The notes beneath the pieces were generated by a model. That model saw only the letters and a program-made list of their open reading frames with translations, was not told the origin of the DNA and did not search any database. A program made the translations under genes and the position numbers. From NCBI GenBank assembly GCA_958448165.1, contig CAUDCW010000001.1, positions 186,001 to 250,000 of the forward strand: DNA of 64,000 bases. Reading direction: 5' to 3'. This document shows, piece by piece, positions 52,354 to 60,207 of this stretch; positions within the stretch are counted from its first letter, which is position 1, and each line of letters opens with the position of its first letter. Source of the DNA: an uncultured Oscillospiraceae bacterium (GTDB taxonomy: Bacteria; Bacillota; Clostridia; Oscillospirales; Acutalibacteraceae).

Positions 52354-53019
52354 CTATTCATCAAAGCCGTAGCGCTGATATCGGTGCAGAATCTCTTTTG
52401 CCCATTCGCTGTCAACATTTATAAACGCCTTGCTCATTCTCTGCTTGCGCCCGAGCCGTGCGGCAATGCCGAGCGACTTCTGATAGACCTGCATTCCTGC
52501 GGTTTCAAGGTGCTTTTCTTTTGTGTCTGCGTCAAAAAACGTAAAGCCTATCTGCCTGCGGTCATAAAACGAGAAATAGCCGCAGTCGGTGTGTATTCCA
52601 AGCTTTTTCTCCGTCTTAATCTTCAGGGCGAGCTTTGTAAGCTCAATCGCCATATCGTCAAGACCGGACTCGAAAATAATGATTTTTTCTTTAAGGCTGT
52701 TATAATCCGCCACAACACGCTTTTTTATCGGTGCAATTCTCGACCGGTCATACTCGATCACTCTGTCGGTTATGACCCTTTTATCGCACCACGGGATAAA
52801 GTAAATCATAAAACGCCTGTTCACGTCGTTATAAAGCACAGGATACGAAAGCCTCGCCTCATAACCGCAGTGAATACAGGTGTATTTGAACAGTGTATCG
52901 TTAAGAAGAGAATTTCTGAGCGATTCATCCGACGACGGTGAAATACTGCTGTAAAAAACTATCTTGTTGCTTCCAAGACAATGCGGACATTCAACCGCCT
53001 TAAGTTCACTTATCGACAT
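52354..53019 (-). CDS. CpXC-domain protein
   Basis: 221 aa. The defining zinc-ribbon-like cysteines are C11 and C14 (CPHC) and C48 and C51 (CIHC), characteristic of the CpXC domain, a family of unknown function in Firmicutes and Archaea. The remainder is charged and mixed alpha/beta with no other motif I recognise. It is alone on the minus strand, between the ABC operon and a divergent small gene. The 260-bp gap 52094-52353 is AT-rich, and apart from the weak -10 noted for the ABC operon I see no gene or clear signal in it. Confidence 0.75.
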   Translation of the reverse strand: MSISELKAVECPHCLGSNKIVFYSSISPSSDESLRNSLLNDTLFKYTCIHCGYEARLSYPVLYNDVNRRFMIYFIPWCDKRVITDRVIEYDRSRIAPIKKRVVADYNSLKEKIIIFESGLDDMAIELTKLALKIKTEKKLGIHTDCGYFSFYDRRQIGFTFFDADTKEKHLETAGMQVYQKSLGIAARLGRKQRMSKAFINVDSEWAKEILHRYQRYGFDE

Positions 53020-53155
53020 ATTTATGCCTCCATTCTGCTGAGCAGAAAATTTTTCTTTTTTCTCAAATTACTGTTATGTAAAAATAATTATAACACATTT
53101 TAACCAATTTTTCATTCGTAATTATTAATAAATATAAAAATTTTATTGTCTTTGC

Positions 53156-53184
53156 TTGACCCGAGCCGTTTTTTCTGCCATAAT
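53156..53184 (+). promoter_or_regulatory. Promoter of the small acidic protein gene
   Basis: TTGACC (53156-53161), 17-nt spacer, CATAAT (53179-53184), 46 nt before the ATG at 53231. Confidence 0.7.
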
Positions 53185-53230
53185 AAATACAAAGGTATTT
53201 GCAAAGTCACATTAAACAGGGAGTGTTCAT

Positions 53231-53761
53231 ATGAATATTATTGAATCAATCGGCAGCTGCTTTAATGATGCAGTGCAGTCTATTGTTGAAAAAAACAGAA
53301 CAAAAGCGCAAATCAACAGACTTCGCCTTGTTATGAGAAGTGAAGCCAAAACAATCAACAAAGCCTATATTGAGCTTGGCAAGGAATACTACAGAAAAAT
53401 TAAGGATAAAGAGCTTGAGGCGAGCGACGAGGCAAATGATTATTGCCATGCAATCGTTAAATCGAGCGAAAGATTCAAAAGGGCAATCGCACGCTATCAT
53501 GAGCTTATCGACTCTCAGGTAATTGCAGGCGAAAATAATCTTGCACCCGAAGAGGACGAAGAAAACGGCGATATCACACTCTGCTGCTCATACGAGGAGA
53601 GCAGTTCAGCCGACGATGCCGCCGCCGACAAGCTTGACGCAGAAAAATCGGAAGAACCCGTAACCAACACCTCAAGCGAATTCAAGGGCGACGATTTGCA
53701 GGCTGTCAAGGACAAGGTTGACGAGATGATCGACATCACAGGCAAAAGTGAGGAAGAATAA
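53231..53761 (+). CDS. Small helical protein with acidic tail, function unknown
   Basis: 176 aa, no family recognised. The first 100 residues are amphipathic and probably helical (FNDAVQSIVEKNRTKAQINRL, YIELGKEYYRKIKDKELEA), resembling a coiled-coil bundle. The C-terminal 75 residues are acidic, Ser/Asp/Glu-rich and probably disordered. There is no signal peptide or membrane segment, so it should be cytoplasmic. It has a good promoter, a GGGAG ribosome site and a terminator, so it is very likely a real gene. Family 3 repeat sequence lies directly downstream. Confidence 0.65.
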   Translation: MNIIESIGSCFNDAVQSIVEKNRTKAQINRLRLVMRSEAKTINKAYIELGKEYYRKIKDKELEASDEANDYCHAIVKSSERFKRAIARYHELIDSQVIAGENNLAPEEDEENGDITLCCSYEESSSADDAAADKLDAEKSEEPVTNTSSEFKGDDLQAVKDKVDEMIDITGKSEEE

Positions 53762-53762
53762 G

Positions 53763-53916
53763 TTAGTTTTGAGTTTTGAGTAAAGATAAATTTCACAACG
53801 AGGGCGTAGGGAACAGGCTTGCCTGTTCCGGCTCAAATTGCTGAATGTAATATTCTCTTCAATCAAAGAGCCGCTGTGCGGCTCTCACCGCAACTCCACT
53901 CTGCGACAAGATAATA
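53763..53916. repeat. Dispersed palindromic repeat (family 3), copy downstream of the small acidic protein
   Basis: Left GTTTTGAGTTTTGAG, then GGAACAGGCTTGCCTGTTCC (53810-53829) preceded by AACGAGGGCGTAG, then AGAGCCGC-TGT-GCGGCTCT (53867-53885) and the CT-rich AACTCCACTCT tail. Same part order as in the prs-pth gap. Confidence 0.78.
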
Positions 53917-53925
53917 AGCTCTCTC

Positions 53926-53958
53926 CTTATCGGGAGGGAGCTTTTTTGCATAAAAAAT
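53926..53958 (+). terminator. Terminator for the small acidic protein gene
   Basis: AAGCTCTCTCC/GGAGGGAGCTT stem with loop, then TTTTTG. Confidence 0.85.
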
Positions 53959-53978
53959 AAGACGGGAAAACCCGTCTT
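53951..53978 (-). terminator. Terminator of rpsT
   Basis: Perfect AAGACGGG-tttt-CCCGTCTT on the minus strand, followed by ATTTTTTA, 20 nt past the rpsT stop. Confidence 0.92.
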
Positions 53979-53997
53979 AATCTTTTATCATTTTAAG

Positions 53998-54258
53998 TTA
54001 AGCTGAAGCGTTGAGCTTGCGAGCAAGTGCGGACTTACTTCTTGCCGCTGTATTCTTGTGAAGAATACCCTTTGCAGCAGCCTGGTCAATTTTCTTGTAT
54101 GCTGCGCTTACTGCCTGTGCCTTGTCGGCTGAGTTAGCCTCAATAGCTGCATTAGCCTTCTTGACAACTGTCTTTAAAGATGACTTGAAAGCCTTGTTTC
54201 TCGCAGTCTTAACTGCTGTAACCTTAACTCTCTTTTTAGCTGACTTAATGTTTGGCAT
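53998..54258 (-). CDS. rpsT: Small ribosomal subunit protein S20
   Basis: 86-aa, very basic Ala/Lys-rich helical protein of the 30S subunit that binds 16S rRNA early in assembly. The start MPNIKSAKKRVKVTAVKTAR and the IDQAAAKGILHKNTAARSKSALARKLN end are diagnostic. AGGAGG ribosome site. Monocistronic, with a consensus promoter and a strong terminator. Confidence 0.97.
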   Translation of the reverse strand: MPNIKSAKKRVKVTAVKTARNKAFKSSLKTVVKKANAAIEANSADKAQAVSAAYKKIDQAAAKGILHKNTAARSKSALARKLNASA

Positions 54259-54297
54259 TTGTCCTACCTCCTTTTGCTCATACTCACAGTAAGATAT

Positions 54298-54326
54298 ATG
54301 ATAACATCTTTTTCTTTAAAATGCAA
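54298..54326 (-). promoter_or_regulatory. Promoter of rpsT
   Basis: On the minus strand: TTGCAT (54326-54321), 17-nt spacer, TATCAT (54303-54298). Confidence 0.75.
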
Positions 54327-54394
54327 GTATTTTTTCATCTTTTTTGAATTTATATTTTAATTTTTGTTTTATAAAAGCACCGGTCTGCATCTGC

Positions 54395-55186
54395 TCAGGC
54401 GTTAAAGAGTGATATTACTCCCTTCGGGCAAGCCTCAACACACTTGCCGCACAGCGTACAAAGCTCGGGGTCAACAGTTGCCTTGAAATTATCAACCTTA
54501 ACTGCGCCCGATTCGCACACCTTCTGACATTTCATACAGCCGATACAGCCGATTTTGCAATCGTCCTTCGTCTGCGCACCCTTGTCGAAGTTACTGCACA
54601 AAACAGCTGCGCTCTTCTTCGGAACAATTGAAATAAGGCTCTTAGGGCAGGCAGCGGCGCATTTTTTGCAAGCCTTGCACAAATCCTCGTTTACAACGGC
54701 AACACCGTTGCAGACCTTTATTGCGTTAAACTCACACGCATTAACACAGTCACCCATACCGATACAGCCGTAAGTACACTTACCGCCGCCGGCAAGGAGC
54801 TGAACTGCCGCCGCACACGAGTTTATACCCTTGTAATTTATTTTTTTGTCGGTGTTGTCACAGCTTCCGCTGCACATAACACGAGCGGTTTTCGGCTCGG
54901 CACTTGACGCTTCAACACCAAGTATCTGCGCAACCGTCTTTGCGACTGCGTCGCCGCCCACAGGGCACTGTCCCGGCTGTGCCTCGCCTTTTGCCAGTGC
55001 CTCGGCATATCCCGAGCATCCCGAAAATCCGCAGGCACCGCAGTTTGCACCCGGCAGAGCATCGGTAAGCTTTTCTACCTTTTCATCAACGGGAACGGCA
55101 AAAAACGCTGATGCAAACGACAGAACAACCGCCACAACAAGGCCGATTGCTCCAACCACCGCAACGGCAATCAAAATAGTATCCAT
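54395..55186 (-). CDS. rnfB: Rnf complex subunit B
   Basis: Iron-sulfur subunit that accepts electrons from ferredoxin into the ion-pumping ferredoxin:NAD+ oxidoreductase. 263 aa. One N-terminal membrane helix (1-28); a CGACGFSGCSGYAEA plus QCPVGG cluster; then several ferredoxin-type clusters: CIGMGDCVNACEF, CKACKKCAAACPK, CKIGCIGCMKCQKVC and CTLCGKCVEACPKG. The last gene of the operon, 13 bp after rnfA. Confidence 0.97.
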   Translation of the reverse strand: MDTILIAVAVVGAIGLVVAVVLSFASAFFAVPVDEKVEKLTDALPGANCGACGFSGCSGYAEALAKGEAQPGQCPVGGDAVAKTVAQILGVEASSAEPKTARVMCSGSCDNTDKKINYKGINSCAAAVQLLAGGGKCTYGCIGMGDCVNACEFNAIKVCNGVAVVNEDLCKACKKCAAACPKSLISIVPKKSAAVLCSNFDKGAQTKDDCKIGCIGCMKCQKVCESGAVKVDNFKATVDPELCTLCGKCVEACPKGVISLFNA

Positions 55187-55199
55187 TACACAACCTCCC

Positions 55200-55808
55200 T
55201 TAACCCATCAAGCCTTCGACTATTCCCGCAAAGCCAAGGAACGAAACGGAAACAAGACTTGCAGAAACAAGTGTAATCGGCAGTCCTTTAAGCGATTTTG
55301 GGATATCGGCTGTTTCAAGGCGGCCTCTTACGCCGGCGAAAATAACCATAGCAACAAGGAAGCCTACACCTGCGCCAAGGGCATTTACAAGAGCAGAAAC
55401 ATAAGTATATGTCGGGTCCTGAGCCGCTTTTTCAAGCACAAGCATTGTAACGCCAAGTACGGCGCAGTTTGTTGTGATAAGCGGAAGATATATACCCAGC
55501 GACTTATACAGCGGCGGCATATATTTTTTAAGGATAATCTCAACGAGCTGAACCAGTCCTGCAATGACAAGGATAAACACGATTGTCTGCAAATAGTCAA
55601 GCCCGAACGGCACAAGAATATTTTCATAAATCGGGTATGTAACAGCCGTAGCCAGAACCATAACAAAGGTTACGGCGGCGCTCATACCGAGAGCAGTGTT
55701 GACCTTTTTTGAAACGCCCAGAAACGGACAGATACCGAGGAATTTTGACAGAACATAGTTTTCTGTCAGTATAGCCGCAAGGAATACGGCGACAAGCTGT
55801 TTAACCAT
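55200..55808 (-). CDS. rnfA: Rnf complex subunit A
   Basis: Integral membrane subunit, 202 aa with six predicted helices. The N-terminal ENYVLSKFLGICPFLGVSKK carries the conserved Cys of RnfA, and LPLITTNCAVLGV the second; these bind an Fe-S centre across RnfA/RnfE. Overlaps the rnfE stop by 8 bp. With RnfE, it forms the core through which Na+ or H+ is thought to move. Confidence 0.97.
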   Translation of the reverse strand: MVKQLVAVFLAAILTENYVLSKFLGICPFLGVSKKVNTALGMSAAVTFVMVLATAVTYPIYENILVPFGLDYLQTIVFILVIAGLVQLVEIILKKYMPPLYKSLGIYLPLITTNCAVLGVTMLVLEKAAQDPTYTYVSALVNALGAGVGFLVAMVIFAGVRGRLETADIPKSLKGLPITLVSASLVSVSFLGFAGIVEGLMG

Positions 55809-56481
55809 TGCACTGTCCCTCCTCCTTAAGCTTTGAGCAGTTCTTGTTCATCGGGCATTTTGCACAGCTTATGTCCTCGGCTGTTTTCTGCTTACCGCTG
55901 AGCTTTGACGAAAGCGCAACGAGCAGACCGAACACAAAGAAGCCGCCCGGCGGAAGAATGAAAATAAGTATCGGGTCCATAAAGCCTGAGGTAACAGGCA
56001 GACCGAATATCGTTCCCGAACCGAAAAACTCTCTTATAGCACCCATAAGCAGCATAGCCGCAGTAAAGCCAACGCCCATACCGAGTCCGTCAACCATTGA
56101 CGGTATAACGCTGTGCTTGCTTGCGAACATCTCGGCTCTGCCGAGGATAATGCAGTTTACAACGATAAGTGGGAGATAAATTCCCAGCGATTCGTCAATT
56201 GCCGGTGCAAACGCCTTGACAAGCATCTGAACCATCGTAACAAAGCCTGCTATTATTGTTATATAAGCAGGAATTCTCACCTTGTCGGGGATAACCTTTC
56301 TCAAAAGCGATATAACCGCATTTGAACATATCAATACGATAGTTGCCGCAGCACCCATACCAATTGCGTTTGACGCCTGTGTTGTAACGGCAAGCGTCGG
56401 GCAGGTGCCGAGTACAAGACATAAAACCGGATTTTCTTTGATTATACCCTTTGAAAACTCCTTGAAAAGTCCTTTAGCCAA
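55801..56481 (-). CDS. rnfE: Rnf complex subunit E
   Basis: Inverted-topology partner of RnfA, 226 aa. Conserved NPVLCLVLGTCPTLAVTTQ and LPLIVVNCIILGRAEMFAS hold the matching cysteines. The extra C-terminal tail SCAKCPMNKNCSKLKEEGQC is Cys-rich (five Cys), more than many RnfE proteins, and may bind a further metal. It starts 1 nt after the rnfG stop. Confidence 0.96.
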   Translation of the reverse strand: MAKGLFKEFSKGIIKENPVLCLVLGTCPTLAVTTQASNAIGMGAAATIVLICSNAVISLLRKVIPDKVRIPAYITIIAGFVTMVQMLVKAFAPAIDESLGIYLPLIVVNCIILGRAEMFASKHSVIPSMVDGLGMGVGFTAAMLLMGAIREFFGSGTIFGLPVTSGFMDPILIFILPPGGFFVFGLLVALSSKLSGKQKTAEDISCAKCPMNKNCSKLKEEGQCNG

Positions 56482-56482
56482 G

Positions 56483-57055
56483 TTATTCCCCTCCCTTTTC
56501 TATTTCTTCATACGCCTTAACGGCGCTGTTTACTGCGTTTGTGACCGCCCTTGAGGTTATTGTTGCACCTGTCAGCGCTTCAATCTCCCCGTCCTTCGGA
56601 GCGGCGTTTTTGATAACAGTTATCTCCTGCGCCTTTTGCTTATATTGGTCGGTAAATTCGCTCTTTACGGCATTTGCGCCCAGTCCCGGTGTTTCGCCCT
56701 GAGAAAGAATCGAAACTCCGCTTATCTCGCCGCTTTTGCTGTCTATGCCGACCATAACCTCAACTGCTCCGCCGTATCCGTTGGAGCTTGCGGTAAAGGT
56801 GTATCCGACTGTTTCGCCGTTCTTCAAACCCTTGCATACTTCGCTCACGCCGTCAAGCTCAGCCGGAATCTGTTCAAAGCTTTCGGCATTCGGCAGAACA
56901 ACGTCTCTTGCCTGCTCCGCCTTTTGCTGTGTCTGCTGTGCTATAGGCTCTTTTGTCAGGTTGTTAACCGACGCCAGAATCGCCGTTACACCGACGCATA
57001 TAACAAGCAAAACGACAATAGGAAGTATGATTTCCTTTGGATTAAGCTTTTTCAT
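56483..57055 (-). CDS. rnfG: Rnf complex subunit G
   Basis: Periplasmic-side flavoprotein anchored by one N-terminal helix; covalent FMN attaches to the Thr of EALTGATITSRAV. About 190 aa. The start is uncertain: ATG 57055 has its AAGGAG 13 nt away, while in-frame TTG 57064 is only 4 nt from it. Both give nearly the same protein. Upstream is the intercistronic hairpin element 57092-57194, which could alter access to this start. Confidence 0.94.
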   Translation of the reverse strand: MKKLNPKEIILPIVVLLVICVGVTAILASVNNLTKEPIAQQTQQKAEQARDVVLPNAESFEQIPAELDGVSEVCKGLKNGETVGYTFTASSNGYGGAVEVMVGIDSKSGEISGVSILSQGETPGLGANAVKSEFTDQYKQKAQEITVIKNAAPKDGEIEALTGATITSRAVTNAVNSAVKAYEEIEKGGE

Positions 57056-57091
57056 ATATAGCAATTATCTCCTTTCATATCATAAAAATTA

Positions 57092-57194
57092 TTTGAGAAA
57101 ATGCTCTAAGCAGATCGCCCTTATGAAGGACGCAGATGTACTGGTGTACCTCAAGTCCTGAATAAGGGTGATATGCAACGAGCATTTTTTCAAA
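57092..57194. repeat. Intercistronic hairpin element, family 2, copy B (103 bp)
   Basis: Ends TTTGAGAAAATGCTC (57092-57106) and GAGCATTTTTTCAAA (57180-57194) pair over 14 of 15 bases. Inside are CCCTTAT/ATAAGGG (57118-57124, 57162-57168), AGGAC/GTCCT (57127-57131, 57155-57159) and a GTAC tip, so the whole folds into one long hairpin. The stop codon of rnfD (57190-57192) lies within the outer arm. The rnfG start is 36 nt further on. Shares its terminal 15-mer with the element at 24493-24585. Confidence 0.78.
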
Positions 57195-58122
57195 TTTTCT
57201 CCTTTCCAAAGGGTCTGGGCTTGGTCAGATTCTCAATATGCGGAACAAGTATATTCATAAGTATGATTGAGAACGAAACACCCTCCGGCAAATTTGCATA
57301 AAGTCTTATCAGAACCGTGATGATTCCACAGCCTATGCCGAAGATAACCCTGCCAAGCGTGTTCATCGGGGAGGTTGTGTAGTCCGTAGCCATAAATATT
57401 GCGCCGAGCATAACGCCGCCGCTCAAAATGTGGAACAACGGGTCCTGACCGAGCAGGAACGACAGCACAAACACCGTGCCGATAAAGCACACAGGAATCA
57501 CCGGTGATATAACACGTCTTGCAACAAGATATATTCCGCCGAGCAGAAGTGCAAGCGCACAGGTTTCGCCAATACAGCCGCCTGTATTGCCGAGGAACAA
57601 ATCAAGATAACCCGTCTTGTCGCCCTGTGCGGCAAGAGCAAGCGGAGTTGCGCCGGTCACACTGTCGGCAGTGTTCAGCCACTCAAACGGCTTTTCCCAT
57701 GTTGTCATATGAACAGGGAACGAAACGAGCAGCACAATTCTTGCAGTTATCGCAGGATTCACAAAGTTGTTTCCTATGCCGCCGAACATCTGCTTAACGG
57801 CAATAATCGCAACGGCACAGCCGAAAACGGCTATCAGCGGATTAAGCCCCGACGGCAGATTAAGCGCCAAGAGCAAGCCTGTTACAACAGCGCTTAAATC
57901 GCCTATTGTGTTTTTTCTCTTCATCACCCTGCGGCAGATATACTCCATCACAACGCAGGATATAACGCACACAGCAATAAGCATAAGGCTCTTCCAGCCG
58001 AAGAAAACAGTCGCCGCTATTGACGCCGGCACAAGAGAGATGATGACGTCGAGCATTATTCTTCTCGTTGTCGCACCGCTTGACAGATGCGGTGACGACG
58101 AAACAGTCAATATGTTTTCCAT
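57190..58122 (-). CDS. rnfD: Rnf complex subunit D
   Basis: Membrane subunit, about 310 aa with roughly nine helices. Covalent FMN site is the Thr in SVTGATPLAL; the family segment FVNPAITARIVLLVSFP is present. ATG 58122 overlaps the rnfC stop (TGATG) and has GGAGG at 7 nt; ATG 58125 is the alternative. The last residues (GKEKI) and the stop come from sequence that belongs to the intercistronic hairpin element, so the C-terminus may have been set by an insertion. Confidence 0.96.
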   Translation of the reverse strand: MENILTVSSSPHLSSGATTRRIMLDVIISLVPASIAATVFFGWKSLMLIAVCVISCVVMEYICRRVMKRKNTIGDLSAVVTGLLLALNLPSGLNPLIAVFGCAVAIIAVKQMFGGIGNNFVNPAITARIVLLVSFPVHMTTWEKPFEWLNTADSVTGATPLALAAQGDKTGYLDLFLGNTGGCIGETCALALLLGGIYLVARRVISPVIPVCFIGTVFVLSFLLGQDPLFHILSGGVMLGAIFMATDYTTSPMNTLGRVIFGIGCGIITVLIRLYANLPEGVSFSIILMNILVPHIENLTKPRPFGKEKI

Positions 58123-59474
58123 CATTTTCCCTCCTTAACTTTTGCATTGCGCACTATGCTTTTGCCAAGGCGCATATTCTGAACAATCGGTCTGTTGGCA
58201 GGACATACAAAAGAACAGCAGCCGCACTCCATACAAACCATAAGTCCGCTGTCAAGCATAGACGGAACATCCTTCTGCTTGATAAAGCCGCTTATTCTCG
58301 GCGGCACAAGACCCATCGGACAAGCCGAAGCGCATCTTCCGCAGCGTATGCAGTCGCTCGGCTCAAGCCTTGCCGCCTCCTGCTTTGAAAAAGCAAGCAC
58401 TGCGTTATTCTGCTTTAAAAGCGGCATTTCATCGTCTGCAAGCGCAAGACCCATCATCGGGCCGCCGAATATCAGCTTTTCGGGCTGCTCCTTGTAGCCG
58501 CCGCAGAATTCAATAATATCCTTGATTTTTGTTCCTATAGGCACTATCACATTCTGCGGCTTTGCAACAGCCTGACCGTCAACAGTAATTCTTTTTGTGA
58601 TAAGCGGCATACCTGTTTTAAGGTATGACGCAACAAACGCTATCGAGCCGATGTTCATTACAATACAGCCGACATCGGCAGGCAGCTTGCCCTCGGGTAC
58701 AACACGGTTTGTGCAAGCCTTGATTATAACCTTCTCGGCTCCCTGCGGATACCTTGCCTTGAGCGGCAAAACACACACGTTGCCCTTCATATCTCTGTTG
58801 GCGGCAACGCAAACCTCCTGCAAAACCTTTATCGCCTTAGGCTTGTTGCTTTCAATGGCTATAATAGCTCTGTCAATCTCCATAAGCTCCATAACCGATT
58901 TTATTCCGCTGATAACGCCCCACGAATTCTCAAGAGCCTCACGGTTATCCGCCGTAATATACGGCTCACACTCTGCGGCATTGATGATGAGTGTATCGAC
59001 CTTATCCTTATCAACACTCAGCTTGACGTGTACAGGAAAGCCTGCTCCGCCAAGGCCGACAACTCCGCTGTTTCTTACAGCCTTGATAAAGTCCTCTCTT
59101 GAGTTAATCTCGGGCGGAGCTATGCCCTCAAACGGCGTCATCAGTCCGTCACTCTGAATTCTCACAGCCTGTACCTTCGAGCCGTTCGGCATTGTAACGG
59201 TTTCAAGCTTCTTTACCTTGCCCGAAACCGATGCGTGCATCGGCACAGACACAAATGCGTCGCTGTCACCTATCACCTGACCCACCTTGACCTCGTCGCC
59301 GACCTTGACAGTCGGCTTGCACGGTGCGCCGATGTGCTGGCTCATACAAATAAGCACCTCGTCAGGCGGCGGCATAATAACGCTTTCGCACTCGGCTGTG
59401 TGCTTTCTGTGCGGCGCCTTTACACCTCCGCGTGTGCGGAAAGGCTTTTGCGGCAGTTTATTATTTTCCTCCAT
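58122..59474 (-). CDS. rnfC: Rnf complex subunit C
   Basis: NADH-facing subunit, 450 aa. N-terminal GGVKAPHRK and MSQHIGAPCKPTVKVGDEVKVGQ (a lipoyl-like hybrid motif), the NADH/FMN-binding GLGGAGFPVHVKL, SLBB-like middle, and two [4Fe-4S] motifs: CIRCGRCASACPMGLVP and CMECGCCSFVCPANRP. Start chosen as ATG 59474 behind CGGAGG at 6 nt, rather than an in-frame ATG 24 nt earlier. First gene of rnfCDGEAB. Confidence 0.97.
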   Translation of the reverse strand: MEENNKLPQKPFRTRGGVKAPHRKHTAECESVIMPPPDEVLICMSQHIGAPCKPTVKVGDEVKVGQVIGDSDAFVSVPMHASVSGKVKKLETVTMPNGSKVQAVRIQSDGLMTPFEGIAPPEINSREDFIKAVRNSGVVGLGGAGFPVHVKLSVDKDKVDTLIINAAECEPYITADNREALENSWGVISGIKSVMELMEIDRAIIAIESNKPKAIKVLQEVCVAANRDMKGNVCVLPLKARYPQGAEKVIIKACTNRVVPEGKLPADVGCIVMNIGSIAFVASYLKTGMPLITKRITVDGQAVAKPQNVIVPIGTKIKDIIEFCGGYKEQPEKLIFGGPMMGLALADDEMPLLKQNNAVLAFSKQEAARLEPSDCIRCGRCASACPMGLVPPRISGFIKQKDVPSMLDSGLMVCMECGCCSFVCPANRPIVQNMRLGKSIVRNAKVKEGK

Positions 59475-59537
59475 TCCAATCCTCCGTTCTGAATCCACAT
59501 ATCTGAAAATATTACAAAATAGCGCATAAACATATTT

Positions 59538-59566
59538 ATTTTATCATTTTTCACCCTTTAAATCAA
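59538..59566 (-). promoter_or_regulatory. Promoter of the rnf operon
   Basis: On the minus strand: TTGATT (59566-59561), 17-nt spacer, TAAAAT (59543-59538), about 65 nt before rnfC. Confidence 0.7.
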
Positions 59567-59667
59567 CATTCCGATTTACTATTTTACAGGTAATAATATG
59601 TATATTCCGCCGAAAATATAAAACACTAACCTCAAGGAAAATAAAAGAAATCAAAGGATATGATCGG

Positions 59668-60021
59668 ATGGAATATATAAACGCATTCTGGGTCGGCGGT
59701 CTTATATGTGTTGTTGCACAAGTTCTTATCGACAAAACAAAGCTTACACCCGCAAGAATACTTGTCGGCTATGTGTGCGCAGGCGTGCTGTTGAGCGGCA
59801 TAGGCATTTATGAGCATATCGTCAACTTTGCAGGTGCAGGCGCAACAGTCCCCTTGAGCGGGTTTGGCTACACAATGACAAAAGGCATTAAAAAGGCTAT
59901 ATCCGAGCAGGGCTTTCTCGGCGTGCTGACAGGCGGTCTTACCGCAGCGGCGGCCGGTATCTCGGCGGCAGTTGTGTTCGGCTATATCGGTGCACTTATA
60001 GGAAAAAGCAGGGAGAAGTAG
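59668..60021 (+). CDS. spoVAE: Stage V sporulation protein AE
   Basis: 117-aa membrane protein of the SpoVA channel, which moves dipicolinic acid into the forespore. The sequence has four helices and family segments ARILVGYVCAGVLLSGIGIYE and GATVPLSGFGYTMTKGIKKA. In most spore formers it sits in an operon with spoVAC and spoVAD; here it stands alone between rnf and thrS, which suggests rearrangement or a lone paralogue. AAGGA ribosome site at 9 nt. It is the only clear sporulation gene in the window, so sporulation is likely but not proven. Confidence 0.9.
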   Translation: MEYINAFWVGGLICVVAQVLIDKTKLTPARILVGYVCAGVLLSGIGIYEHIVNFAGAGATVPLSGFGYTMTKGIKKAISEQGFLGVLTGGLTAAAAGISAAVVFGYIGALIGKSREK

Positions 60022-60044
60022 GCGGCATTAAGCAGAACACACGC

Positions 60045-60083
60045 AAAACGGCGTATTCCACAGTGTTCGGAATACGCCGTTTT
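60045..60083 (+). terminator. Hairpin after spoVAE
   Basis: Perfect 15-bp stem AAAACGGCGTATTCC/GGAATACGCCGTTTT with a 9-nt loop. The T-run is part of the stem, as in bidirectional terminators. Confidence 0.8.
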
Positions 60084-60091
60084 GGTAAAAC

Positions 60092-60127
60092 AATAAAGGC
60101 ACCTCAGAAAAGCTCCGAAGTGCCTCG
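60092..60127 (-). terminator. Terminator of thrS
   Basis: On the minus strand AGGCAC…GTGCCT (stem extended by TTCGGAG/CTGAGG-type pairs), then TTATTGTTTT. It lies about 80 nt past the stop; a remnant of the family 3 repeat (TCAAAGAGCCGC) sits between, at about 60157-60175. Confidence 0.75.
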
Positions 60128-60207
60128 TTTCTTTAATAATACAGTTTTTTATTTATTCAAAGAGCCGCAAAGCGATATTTCACAAATCCCTCAAGGGATT
60201 TATTTCA

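Noticed and set aside
54846..55712. 288-codon plus-strand open frame
   Set aside because: Antisense to rnfB and rnfA; a shadow of strongly biased coding sequence.
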